Under the pieces are notes generated by a model. That model did no database searches and was not told the DNA's origin. It saw only the letters and a list, made by a program, of their open reading frames with translations. Shown here in pieces: positions 1 through 5,052 of a DNA stretch of 5,052 nucleotides (the stretch's first letter is position 1; every line of letters starts with the position of its first letter). The DNA comes from DATHVI01 sp035461385 (lineage in GTDB: Bacteria; Actinomycetota; Thermoleophilia; Solirubrobacterales; 70-9). The stretch spans positions 1 to 5,052 of the forward strand of contig DATHVI010000077.1 in assembly GCA_035461385.1 (NCBI GenBank). Reading direction: 5' to 3'. The translations under genes were made by a program, and so were the position numbers.

Positions 1-1
1 C

Positions 2-760
2 AACCGGGCGCTCGACGGCATCGACGTCGAGCTCCGGGCGGGGGAGATCAGGGGCGTCATCGGCCCCAACGGCTCCGGCAAGACCACTCTCCTCAACTGC
101 GTCTCGGGCTTCCTGCCGCTGAGCGCGGGCGAGATCACATACCGCGGCGAGCGGGTCGACGGCCACAGCCCGGACAGGATCGCCCGACTCGGCCTCGTGC
201 GCACGTTCCAGGAGCCCGAGGTGTTCTCGAGCTTCACCGTCCGCGAGACCTGCGAGCTTGTCTCGCGCGCGGCCCGCTCCCGCGCCGACGTCAACGACCG
301 GCTCCCCGATCGGCCCGACTCGACCCTCCACCGGTGCGGCCTGGCCGAGGTTGCCGACCGGTCGGTCGAGGAGCTTCCCTACGGCCAGCTCCGCCTGCTC
401 GCGGTCGCCGCGGCGATCGCATCGCGGCCGTTCGCGCTGCTCCTCGACGAGCCGGCGGCTGGCCTTGCGCCGCCAGACGCGGCCGCGCTTCGCGACGTGA
501 TCCTAAGCGTTCGTGAGCTCGGCGTGACCATCGCTGTCATCGACCACGATATGTCGTTCCTGCTGCCGATCTGTGATCGGGTCACCGTCCTCGACGGCGG
601 TGAGAAGCTCGCCGAGGGCGACCCGGACCAAATCGCCGAGGACCCGGCGGTGATCGCCGCCTACCTCGGCGAGTCGTTCGCTCGCCGGCGGGCCGCAGAC
701 CGATCAGCGGCCGGTGGCGGCGGAGAGTTGACGACGACCTCGCCGGGGCTGGAGGGCTGA
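2..760 (+). CDS. livG: LivG-type ABC transporter ATP-binding protein (5' partial)
   Basis: This is the ATPase subunit of a HAAT-family importer (branched-chain amino acids, amides or similar solutes), acting on the cytoplasmic face of the membrane as a partner of LivF. The reading frame is open from base 2; 252 residues are visible and about 15-25 N-terminal residues should lie to the left. Visible motifs, counted from the first visible residue: Walker A GPNGSGKT at 21-28, Q-loop RTFQEPEVF at 67-75, an ABC signature at 125-129, Walker B LLLDEP at 146-151, and an H-loop IDHDM with His182. The FQ-P-F-TV region and the HDM H-loop are typical of LivG. The signature is unusual: LPYGQ, where LivG proteins normally have LSYGQ or LSGGQ, so the serine that contacts ATP is proline. 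The helical part between Q-loop and signature is shorter than usual. The C-terminus has a Gly/Ala-rich tail after YLGE. The stop lies 3 bases before livF. The solute is unknown. Confidence 0.9.
   Translation, partial: NRALDGIDVELRAGEIRGVIGPNGSGKTTLLNCVSGFLPLSAGEITYRGERVDGHSPDRIARLGLVRTFQEPEVFSSFTVRETCELVSRAARSRADVNDRLPDRPDSTLHRCGLAEVADRSVEELPYGQLRLLAVAAAIASRPFALLLDEPAAGLAPPDAAALRDVILSVRELGVTIAVIDHDMSFLLPICDRVTVLDGGEKLAEGDPDQIAEDPAVIAAYLGESFARRRAADRSAAGGGGELTTTSPGLEG
751..755 (+). promoter_or_regulatory. Ribosome binding site of livF
   Basis: GGAGG lies inside the last codons of livG, 8 bases before the GTG at 764. It supports that GTG as the livF start and ties livF translation to the livG transcript. 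Confidence 0.7.
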
Positions 761-763
761 TCG

Positions 764-1471
764 GTGTCGGCCGTGCTGGAGGTCGACCGGGTCGTCGCCG
801 GCTACGGCGGGCAGGCGAACGCCGTCAACGACGTCTCGCTCGACGTTCACCCTGGCGAGGCGGTCTCGATCCTGGGCGCAAACGGCGCCGGGAAGACGAC
901 GCTGTTGCGGATCATCTCGGGGTTGCTCGGGGCGCGCGGCGGCAGCGTGCGCTTCGGCGGCACCGAGCTTCTCAGCCTGCCCCCGCACCGGATCGCCCGC
1001 AGCGGGATCGCCCACGTCCCGGAGGGCCGGCAGATCTTCGTTCGCCAGACCGTCGCCGAGAACCTACGGCTCGGGGCGATGGAATCGGAGCACCGCGAGC
1101 AGCGGCTCGCCGAGCTCCTCGACGTCTTCCCGATCCTGCGCGAGAAGCTTCGCCAGCCTGCGGGCGAGCTCTCCGGTGGCCAGCAGCAGATGCTCGCGAT
1201 CGCCAGGGGGCTGATGTCCTCGCCGTCGCTGCTGCTGCTCGACGAGCCCTCGCTCGGCCTGTCGCCGAAGCTCGTCGACGAGGTAACCGAGCTGCTCGGC
1301 CGCCTGCGGGCCGAGCTCGGGCTTACGGTGCTGCTGGTCGAGCAGAACGCCGCCGTCGCTGCCGGTGTCGCCGATCGCGCCTACGTCCTCCGCCGCGGGG
1401 AGGTGGTGCTCGAGGAGCCGGCGGCGGACCTGCTCGGAAGCGACGACGTGCTCAGCGCCTACCTCGCCTAG
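764..1471 (+). CDS. livF: LivF-type ABC transporter ATP-binding protein
   Basis: This is the second ATPase of the HAAT-type importer, pairing with the LivG protein just upstream. It is complete at 235 residues, the normal LivF length. Motifs: Walker A GANGAGKT at 38-45, the LivF hallmark HVPEGRQIF at 84-92 carrying the Q-loop, signature LSGGQQQML at 136-144, Walker B LLLLDEP at 156-162, and then LLVEQNA, in which Gln replaces the H-loop histidine as is usual in LivF. The GTG start is chosen because GGAGG sits 8 bases upstream and the following residues (LEVDRVVAGYGG) match the usual LivF N-terminus. Unlike its livG partner, all its motifs are canonical. It ends 9 bases before the next gene, so it is probably co-transcribed with it. 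The transported solute cannot be inferred from the ATPases alone. Confidence 0.95.
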   Translation: MSAVLEVDRVVAGYGGQANAVNDVSLDVHPGEAVSILGANGAGKTTLLRIISGLLGARGGSVRFGGTELLSLPPHRIARSGIAHVPEGRQIFVRQTVAENLRLGAMESEHREQRLAELLDVFPILREKLRQPAGELSGGQQQMLAIARGLMSSPSLLLLDEPSLGLSPKLVDEVTELLGRLRAELGLTVLLVEQNAAVAAGVADRAYVLRRGEVVLEEPAADLLGSDDVLSAYLA

Positions 1472-1480
1472 CGACCACCG

Positions 1481-1838
1481 ATGCGACCGGAGCTGATCGA
1501 CATCCCGCGCCACCGACACGCCGGTGCGGCCGAGCGCCTGCGCCGGGCTGTCCTCGCCGATTCCGGCTGCACCCCACGCTCGCTCCGCGAGGCGATCGTC
1601 GCCTATGCGTCGGAGCTGTGGCTCGCGGGGGAGGCCGGGTCCCCGATCCCCGGGGAGCTCGAGTCGTACGTGGAGAAGGTGGTCCGGCATCCCTACAAGG
1701 TCCTCGACGAGGACGTCGAGGCGCTCAGGGCGGCTGGGTACAGCGAGGACCAGGTCTTCGAGATCACGATCGCGCCGCGGTCGGGTGCGGCCTGCCGCGC
1801 TCGAGACCGGCCTCACCGCGGCCCGGGACGGCGGCTGA
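1481..1838 (+). pseudogene. Small CMD (carboxymuconolactone decarboxylase)-like protein, two frameshifts
   Basis: Reading from ATG 1481 gives a good protein up to ...DQVFEITIA, then the frame breaks. Restoring one G near 1774/1775 and one near 1794/1795 gives a continuous 119-residue protein that continues AAVGCGLAALETGLTAARDGG and stops at TGA 1836-1838. The segment HPYKVLDEDVEALRAAGYSEDQVFE followed by an Ala/Gly-rich helix resembles the C-terminal half of the CMD/AhpD-like helical fold. The CxxC redox pair of AhpD proteins is absent, so it may be a non-catalytic partner of the CMD gene that follows. The start has no clear Shine-Dalgarno sequence and lies 9 bases after livF. The intact codon pattern on both sides of the breaks suggests sequencing error or very recent inactivation. 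The family call is moderately sure; the function is unknown. Confidence 0.6.
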
Positions 1839-2449
1839 TGCGCCTGCGGCTGCTCGACGACGGCCACGCTCCCGCGGAGCGGGAGGGGCTTCGGGAGTGG
1901 GAGGAGCTCGCGGGCACGGTCAGCGACGTGACCCTGGCGCCGCGTACCGACCGGACTTCTTCGGCGATCCGGTCAACGCCTGGATCCAGGACGTCCTCCG
2001 CGGCCAGTCCGAGTGGCGCGTCGGCGAGTGCGAGCTGATCGGGGCGTTCACCGCCCACGAGCACCGATGCCGTTTCTGTGCCGGCGCCCACGGCGCCGTC
2101 GCCGCGCTCGAGATTGGCGATGAGGGCGTCTCCTCAGCGCTCGACGATCCATCCGGGGCGTCACTCGACGATCGCCTACGGGCGGCGCTGATGCTGGTCC
2201 GCAAGCTGGTCGGCGATCCGGCAGGGAATCGGTGGCGACGACTTCGAGCCGCTGCGCGCGGCCGGGGTCGGCTGGGATGGGGTCGAGGACGTGATCAACG
2301 CCTGCGCGATCTTCGTCATGGCGCGACTCGCTGAGGCGTTCGGCTTCGAGTCCACCCCGGAGGAGCACCGGCGGGAAGCCGAGGCCCTCGCGATCACCGG
2401 TTACGCGGAATGGCGTGCCGGCGCCGACTCAGCCGACTCGGCCGAGTAA
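1838..2449 (+). pseudogene. CMD/AhpD-like peroxidase-related protein with CxxC motif, two frameshifts
   Basis: Translation starts in one frame from ATG 1838 (MRLRLLDDGHAPAEREGL), moves to a second frame near 1939/1940 (one base missing), and returns to the first near 2226-2228 (one extra base, most simply one A). The corrected product is 203 residues, ending at TAA 2447-2449. The middle part contains YRPDFFGDPVNAWIQDVLRG, SEWRVGECELIGAF, and the redox motif CRFCAGAH, with cysteine codons at 2068 and 2077 and histidine at 2089. This Cx2Cx3H pattern is the active-site signature of AhpD-like CMD proteins, which reduce peroxides or act on ring lactones in the cytoplasm. The start overlaps the stop of the previous gene (TGATG), so the two are probably translationally coupled. 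The 3' end overlaps the opposing RibBA-like gene by 49 bases. The substrate is unknown. Whether the gene is broken in the cell or only in the assembly cannot be decided here. Confidence 0.75.
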
Positions 2450-3678
2450 TCCGGTCCCGGCGGCCGGAGCGGGACCTGCTCGGTGACTGTGAGGCCGAAT
2501 CCGCCGAGCCCGACGATCCGCTTCGGGTTGTCGGTCATCACCCGGATCGAGCTCAGGCCGAGATCGCGGAGGATCTGGGCGCCGACGCCGATCCGCCGCA
2601 GGGCGCCGCCGTGATCGCGTCGGTTGGCGTGGGGGTCGCTGCCACCCTCGAGGTCGGAGAGGACGCCGCGGTCGCTGGGCTCGGGATCGAGGTAGACGAG
2701 CACCCCCAACCCCTCGGCCTCGATCCGCTCCAGCGCCGCCTCCAGCGCCTCGCCGCAGTCACACCATCGCGAGCGGAAGACGTCTCCCATCAGGCATCCC
2801 GTGTGGACGCGCACGAGCACGTCGCTCGCGCCGGCGACGTCCCCCTTGACGTACGCCAGATGCAGGTCTCCCTCCGGTAGCGAGCGGTACGCGACGGCGC
2901 GGAACGTCCCGTGCCGGGTCGGCAGGTCGATCTCGACCAGCTCCTCGACCAGCCGGTCGACCCGGCGCCGGTGGGCGATCAGGGCGCCGATCTCGACGAT
3001 CGGCAGCTGGTGCTCGCCGGCGAAAGCAGCGATCTCGCCGGGTCCGGCCATAGAGCCGTCGTCGCTCTGGATCTCGCATACGACCGCCGCCGGGCCGAGG
3101 CCAGCGAGCCGGGCAAGGTCGGTCGCCGCCTCGACGTGCCCGGCGCGCTTCAGCACCCCGCCCGGCTCGGCGCGCAGCGGTTGCACCCGCCCGGGCCTGA
3201 CGAGGTCCCGGGTTCGGGTGGAGGGGTCGATCGCGACCCGGATCGTGTGGGTCTGATCGTGGGCGCTGATCCCGCTCGATATGCCTTCGGCGGCGTCGAT
3301 CGTCGGCGTGAACGGCGTCCGGGCAGCGCCGCCGCTGGCCGGCAGGGGCTCGAGGTCGAGCTCCTCGCAGCGCTCCGCCGACAGCGCGAGGCAGACCCAG
3401 CCGCCGGCCCTGCGGTTCATGAAGTTGAGCGCCTCCGGGGTCGCGAACTGGGCCGCGAGCACCAGGTCGCCCTCGCCGTGGCGATCCTCGCCGTCGGCGA
3501 CGACGACCATCCGTCCCGAGGCGAGCGCCTCGAGCGCCTCCGCGACGGCGCCGGCATCGTTGTCGTCCGCGGTCGCGTCCGGCGCCGAGCCGTCCGCGAC
3601 GCCCGCCGGCGCGGGGGCCGCCCCGCCCGTGCCGGCCTCAGATCGTGCGTGTGAGGGGCTTTCGGCGGGTGGTTCCAA
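2401..3678 (-). CDS. ribBA: RibBA-like protein (DHBP synthase + GTP cyclohydrolase II domains) with altered active sites
   Basis: The 425-residue protein has the two-domain layout of RibBA, which makes 3,4-dihydroxy-2-butanone 4-phosphate from ribulose 5-phosphate and opens the GTP ring, the two entry reactions of riboflavin synthesis. Residues 1-41 are a low-complexity Ala/Pro/Gly/Asp-rich extension; about 42-240 is the DHBP synthase domain and about 248-405 the cyclohydrolase domain. Conserved marks include GEGDLV, NFM, SAHDQTHTIR, GGVLKRAGH, CEIQSDDGSMA, RVH-C-GD, WCDCG, GVGAQIL and TDNPKR. Several catalytic positions differ. EDRENEGD is EDRHGEGD, so the Mg-binding Glu is His67. RPGHVFPL is RPGRVQPL, so the catalytic His is Arg164. 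The GTP-binding QEGRGIGL loop is replaced and shortened, and the Asp proton acceptor is Ala359. Zinc ligands Cys295, Cys306 and Cys308, His181, Glu202 and Arg361 remain. The TTG start follows GAGGA by 6 bases, and an in-frame TAA lies five codons upstream. The domain call is sure; normal riboflavin activity is doubtful. Confidence 0.88.
   Translation of the reverse strand: MEPPAESPSHARSEAGTGGAAPAPAGVADGSAPDATADDNDAGAVAEALEALASGRMVVVADGEDRHGEGDLVLAAQFATPEALNFMNRRAGGWVCLALSAERCEELDLEPLPASGGAARTPFTPTIDAAEGISSGISAHDQTHTIRVAIDPSTRTRDLVRPGRVQPLRAEPGGVLKRAGHVEAATDLARLAGLGPAAVVCEIQSDDGSMAGPGEIAAFAGEHQLPIVEIGALIAHRRRVDRLVEELVEIDLPTRHGTFRAVAYRSLPEGDLHLAYVKGDVAGASDVLVRVHTGCLMGDVFRSRWCDCGEALEAALERIEAEGLGVLVYLDPEPSDRGVLSDLEGGSDPHANRRDHGGALRRIGVGAQILRDLGLSSIRVMTDNPKRIVGLGGFGLTVTEQVPLRPPGPDYSAESAESAPARHSA
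2453..2476. terminator. Hairpin after the CMD operon, weak terminator candidate
   Basis: A 7-base stem, GGTCCCG paired with CGGGACC around a 10-base loop, begins 3 bases after the CMD stop codon. A perfect 12-base palindrome (ACTCGGCCGAGT, 2436-2447) overlaps that stop codon just before it. No T-run follows on either strand, and both elements lie inside the 3' coding part of the RibBA-like gene, so they may be chance structures in GC-rich DNA. Confidence 0.25.
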
Positions 3679-3701
3679 AGCCGTTCCTCGTTAGATATAC
3701 T
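3673..3701 (+). promoter_or_regulatory. Promoter candidate for the leader ORF and aldehyde dehydrogenase
   Basis: TATACT at 3696-3701 is a one-mismatch -10 element. A weak -35 (TTCCAA, 3673-3678, three of six matches) lies 17 bases upstream and overlaps the RibBA-like start codon. A start near 3708 would give a leader of about 30 bases carrying the AAGGAG site at 3725. The -10 element overlaps the minus-strand -10 almost completely. Confidence 0.4.
3685..3689 (-). promoter_or_regulatory. Ribosome binding site of the RibBA-like gene
   Basis: On the minus strand GAGGA lies 6 bases before the TTG at 3678. Together with the in-frame TAA at 3693-3691 it makes TTG the only reasonable start in this region. 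Confidence 0.6.
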
Positions 3702-3711
3702 ACCGCGTATC
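3694..3711. repeat. Imperfect inverted repeat, possible operator
   Basis: GATATAC and GCGTATC flank a 4-base spacer (TACC); five of seven positions are symmetric. It covers both candidate -10 elements, a position where a bound regulator could control the two divergent genes together. No regulator gene is in the window, and a repeat this short may be chance. Confidence 0.3.
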
Positions 3712-3726
3712 GCAGGAGTGTTTCAA
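3697..3726 (-). promoter_or_regulatory. Sigma-70-like promoter of the RibBA-like gene
   Basis: On the minus strand TTGAAA (3726-3721) and TAGTAT (3702-3697) are separated by 18 bases, a fair match to TTGACA/TATAAT in the only A+T-rich patch of the region. Transcription would begin near 3690, leaving an untranslated leader of only about 12 bases that starts at the ribosome binding site. That is short, so the real start may differ. Confidence 0.4.
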
Positions 3727-3730
3727 GGAG
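3725..3730 (+). promoter_or_regulatory. Strong ribosome binding site of the leader ORF
   Basis: AAGGAG stands 8 bases before the GTG at 3739. It is the best Shine-Dalgarno match in the window and decides the leader start. It is 67 bases from the dehydrogenase ATG at 3798, too far to serve that gene directly. Confidence 0.6.
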
Positions 3731-3738
3731 ACGGATCG

Positions 3739-3801
3739 GTGAACGCCAGTCTCGACGCCCAGATTGGCACCACCGTCGCCCGCGGCTCGCTCGTCCGATG
3801 A
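3739..3801 (+). CDS. Short leader ORF (20 aa) upstream of the aldehyde dehydrogenase
   Basis: A GTG-started frame encodes a peptide beginning MNASLDAQIG and ending in ARGSLVR, followed by TGA at 3799-3801. It has a strong AAGGAG site, and its stop overlaps the dehydrogenase ATG as ATGA. The dehydrogenase start has no Shine-Dalgarno sequence of its own, so the leader most likely delivers ribosomes to it by reinitiation. The peptide has no run of a single amino acid, so classical attenuation is not indicated. It shows no signal peptide or membrane segment, and I do not recognise it. An alternative is that one indel hides an N-terminal extension of the dehydrogenase, but the dehydrogenase frame already supplies about 20 residues before the conserved fold starts, so none is needed. 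Confidence 0.5.
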   Translation: MNASLDAQIGTTVARGSLVR

Positions 3802-5052
3802 GCATCTCCGCGCCGCCGGGCGACATCCGCGCCGACTCGGCGGCGGGACGGGTCAAGGACTACCGGCTCTTCGTCGACGGCGAATGGAGCGACCCCTCGG
3901 GTGAGGACCGGTTTGAGGGCATTGATCCGACCACCGGCCGCGCCTGGTACAGGGCCCCGGTCGCGACCGGCGACGACGTCGACCGGGCGGTGCGGGCTGC
4001 GCGCAGCGCGGTCGAGGCGCCGGATTGGCGCGACCTCACCCAGACCCAGCGCGGCGCCCTGCTGCGCCGGCTCGCCGACCTGATCGCCGACCGGGCCGAG
4101 GAGATCGCCCGCGTCGAGACATTCGACAACGGGAAGCTCCTGCGCGAGACCACCGGTCAGGCGCGCCGCGCGCCGCAATTCTTCCACTACTACGCCGGCT
4201 ACGCCGACAAGATCTTCGGCGACGTCCTTCCCGGCGCCAAGCCGGAGCTCCTCAACTACACCCTCCGCGAGCCGATCGGCGTCGTCGGGGCGATCGTCCC
4301 CTGGAACTCGCCGCTCCAGCTCGCCTCGATGAAGCTGGCGCCGGCGCTCGCCTGCGGCAACACAGTCGTCTTGAAGCCGAGCGAGCACGCGTCGGCTTCG
4401 CTGCTCGAGCTGATGCCGCTGTTCGAGGAGGCCGGGTTCCCGCCTGGGGTCGTCAACCTTGTCACCGGCGCGGGCGAGACCGGCGCCGCCCTGGTCGGGC
4501 ATCCGATGGTCGGCAAGGTCGCGTTCACCGGCGGCACCGAGGCGGGGCGCAGGGTCGCCATCTCCGCCGCCGAGCGCTTCGCGAGCACGACCCTCGAACT
4601 CGGCGGCAAGAGCCCGCAGCTCGTCTTCGCCGACGCCGATCCGGCGAACGTCGCGATGGGCCTGCTCGCCGGGATCTTCGCCGCCGGCGGTCAGACCTGC
4701 GTCGCCGGGTCGCGTGCGTTCGTCCACGCCGACCTCTACGACGAGATCTGCGAGCGTGTGGTCGAGCGCACCCGGACGATCGGTGTCGGCGACCCGCTCG
4801 CCGACGGCACCGACCTCGGCCCGCTCGCGATCGAGGCCCAGCGCGACTGGGTCGAGGGCCACGTTTCCTCGGCGCTCGCCGAGAACGCCAACCTGCGCGC
4901 CGGGGGGCGCCGCCCGGAGGGTTTCCCCGACGGGTGGTTCTACGAGCCGACCGTGTTCACCGAGATTTCGAACGAGATGCGGATCGCCCAGGAGGAGATC
5001 TTCGGGCCGGTGCTCGGGATCGGTCGCTTCGAGGACGACGAGGAGGCGATCC
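3798..5052 (+). CDS. NAD(P)-dependent aldehyde dehydrogenase (3' partial)
   Basis: This cytoplasmic enzyme oxidises an aldehyde to its acid with NAD(P)+. 418 residues are visible; families of this type run to about 480-500, so roughly 70-80 C-terminal residues are cut off by the window end. Motifs in order: YRLFVDGEW at the start of the fold, IVPWNSPL with the oxyanion-hole Asn170, VVLKPSEHA with the cofactor-binding Lys193, FTGGTEAGR of the Rossmann fold, LELGGKSPQ with general base Glu267, GGQTCVAGSR with the nucleophile Cys301, and EEIFGPV with the ribose-binding Glu400. All key residues are present, so it should be active. The segment NYTLREPIGVVGAIVPWNSP and the GQTCVAGSR motif resemble DhaS-like dehydrogenases of catabolic clusters; this is from memory and does not fix the substrate. 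ATG 3798 is the only sensible start in frame. It lacks a Shine-Dalgarno sequence and overlaps the leader stop as ATGA. It is transcribed divergently from the RibBA-like gene. Confidence 0.93.
   Translation, partial: MSISAPPGDIRADSAAGRVKDYRLFVDGEWSDPSGEDRFEGIDPTTGRAWYRAPVATGDDVDRAVRAARSAVEAPDWRDLTQTQRGALLRRLADLIADRAEEIARVETFDNGKLLRETTGQARRAPQFFHYYAGYADKIFGDVLPGAKPELLNYTLREPIGVVGAIVPWNSPLQLASMKLAPALACGNTVVLKPSEHASASLLELMPLFEEAGFPPGVVNLVTGAGETGAALVGHPMVGKVAFTGGTEAGRRVAISAAERFASTTLELGGKSPQLVFADADPANVAMGLLAGIFAAGGQTCVAGSRAFVHADLYDEICERVVERTRTIGVGDPLADGTDLGPLAIEAQRDWVEGHVSSALAENANLRAGGRRPEGFPDGWFYEPTVFTEISNEMRIAQEEIFGPVLGIGRFEDDEEAI

Noticed and set aside
413..420. GCGATCGC octamer, the same as the cyanobacterial HIP1 repeat
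   Set aside because: The gene content and very high GC do not suggest cyanobacteria, and the octamer falls within ordinary Ala/Ile codons of livG.
1346..1351. Missing H-loop histidine in LivF (VEQN)
   Set aside because: Gln at this position is a normal feature of LivF-type ATPases, not a defect.
1064..1867. Minus-strand open frame (267 codons) antisense to livF and the first CMD gene
   Set aside because: The Arg/Gln/Glu/Leu-rich translation has no family features; livF on the other strand is certain.
1770..2230. Programmed ribosomal frameshifting in the CMD genes
   Set aside because: Four shifts in different directions would be needed, and no slippery heptamer or following pseudoknot is evident at the sites.
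1618..2334. Plus-strand open frame (238 codons) spanning both CMD genes
   Set aside because: It is a chimera. Only the part from about 1940 to 2226 is the true frame of the second CMD gene; the rest is out of frame and arises from the frameshifts.
2911..3654. Plus-strand open frame (247 codons) antisense to the RibBA-like gene
   Set aside because: No conserved motif is visible, whereas the minus strand carries clear RibBA motifs in one continuous frame.
3679..3738. FMN riboswitch upstream of the RibBA-like gene
   Set aside because: The intergenic region is only 60 bases, too short for the RFN element, and none of its conserved stems is seen.
3723..4862. Long minus-strand open frame (379 codons) antisense to the aldehyde dehydrogenase
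   Set aside because: Its product is low-complexity Arg/Gly/Ala/Asp-rich with no recognisable fold, and it mirrors a well-conserved dehydrogenase. Long antisense frames are usual in very GC-rich coding DNA.
1..5052. Mobile elements, CRISPR arrays, tRNA or rRNA genes
   Set aside because: No transposase or integrase motifs, spaced direct repeats, or cloverleaf or rRNA sequences were seen on either strand.

Overview
The window is very GC-rich (around 70% by eye), its codons end mostly in G or C, and the genes are packed with short gaps or overlaps. GTG and TTG starts are used. With the protein types seen, this suggests a high-GC actinobacterium, perhaps a Thermoleophilia/Solirubrobacterales-like soil lineage. 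That placement is an inference; no rRNA or other marker gene is present.

Left part, plus strand (1-2449): the 3' part of a LivG-type ABC ATPase, a complete LivF-type ABC ATPase, and then two small carboxymuconolactone decarboxylase (CMD/AhpD-like) genes. All four lie head to tail with gaps of at most 9 bases, so they look like one operon. LivG and LivF are the paired ATPases of a HAAT-type importer (branched-chain amino acids, amides or similar solutes); the permease and binding-protein genes would lie to the left. Both CMD genes are interrupted by single-base frameshifts (four in total within about 455 bases), although the protein sequence on each side of every break is well preserved.

Middle, minus strand (3678-2401): one long intact gene with the architecture of RibBA, the bifunctional 3,4-dihydroxy-2-butanone-4-phosphate synthase/GTP cyclohydrolase II of riboflavin synthesis. 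Key catalytic residues of both domains are replaced, while the three zinc cysteines of the cyclohydrolase domain remain. It therefore looks like a RibBA-derived paralogue with a lost or changed activity. Its 3' end overlaps the second CMD gene by 49 bases, tail to tail.

Right part, plus strand (3739-5052): after a 60-base divergent intergenic region come a 20-codon leader ORF with a strong Shine-Dalgarno sequence and an NAD(P)-dependent aldehyde dehydrogenase truncated by the window end. The dehydrogenase start overlaps the leader stop as ATGA and has no Shine-Dalgarno sequence of its own, which suggests translational coupling. The intergenic region holds overlapping divergent promoter-like elements and an imperfect inverted repeat.

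Taken together this looks like part of a catabolic locus: solute uptake (LivFG), CMD-family oxidoreductase-like proteins, an aldehyde dehydrogenase, and a divergently transcribed RibBA-like protein. The substrate cannot be read from the sequence. The RibBA-like protein and the leader/divergent control region are the most unusual parts.
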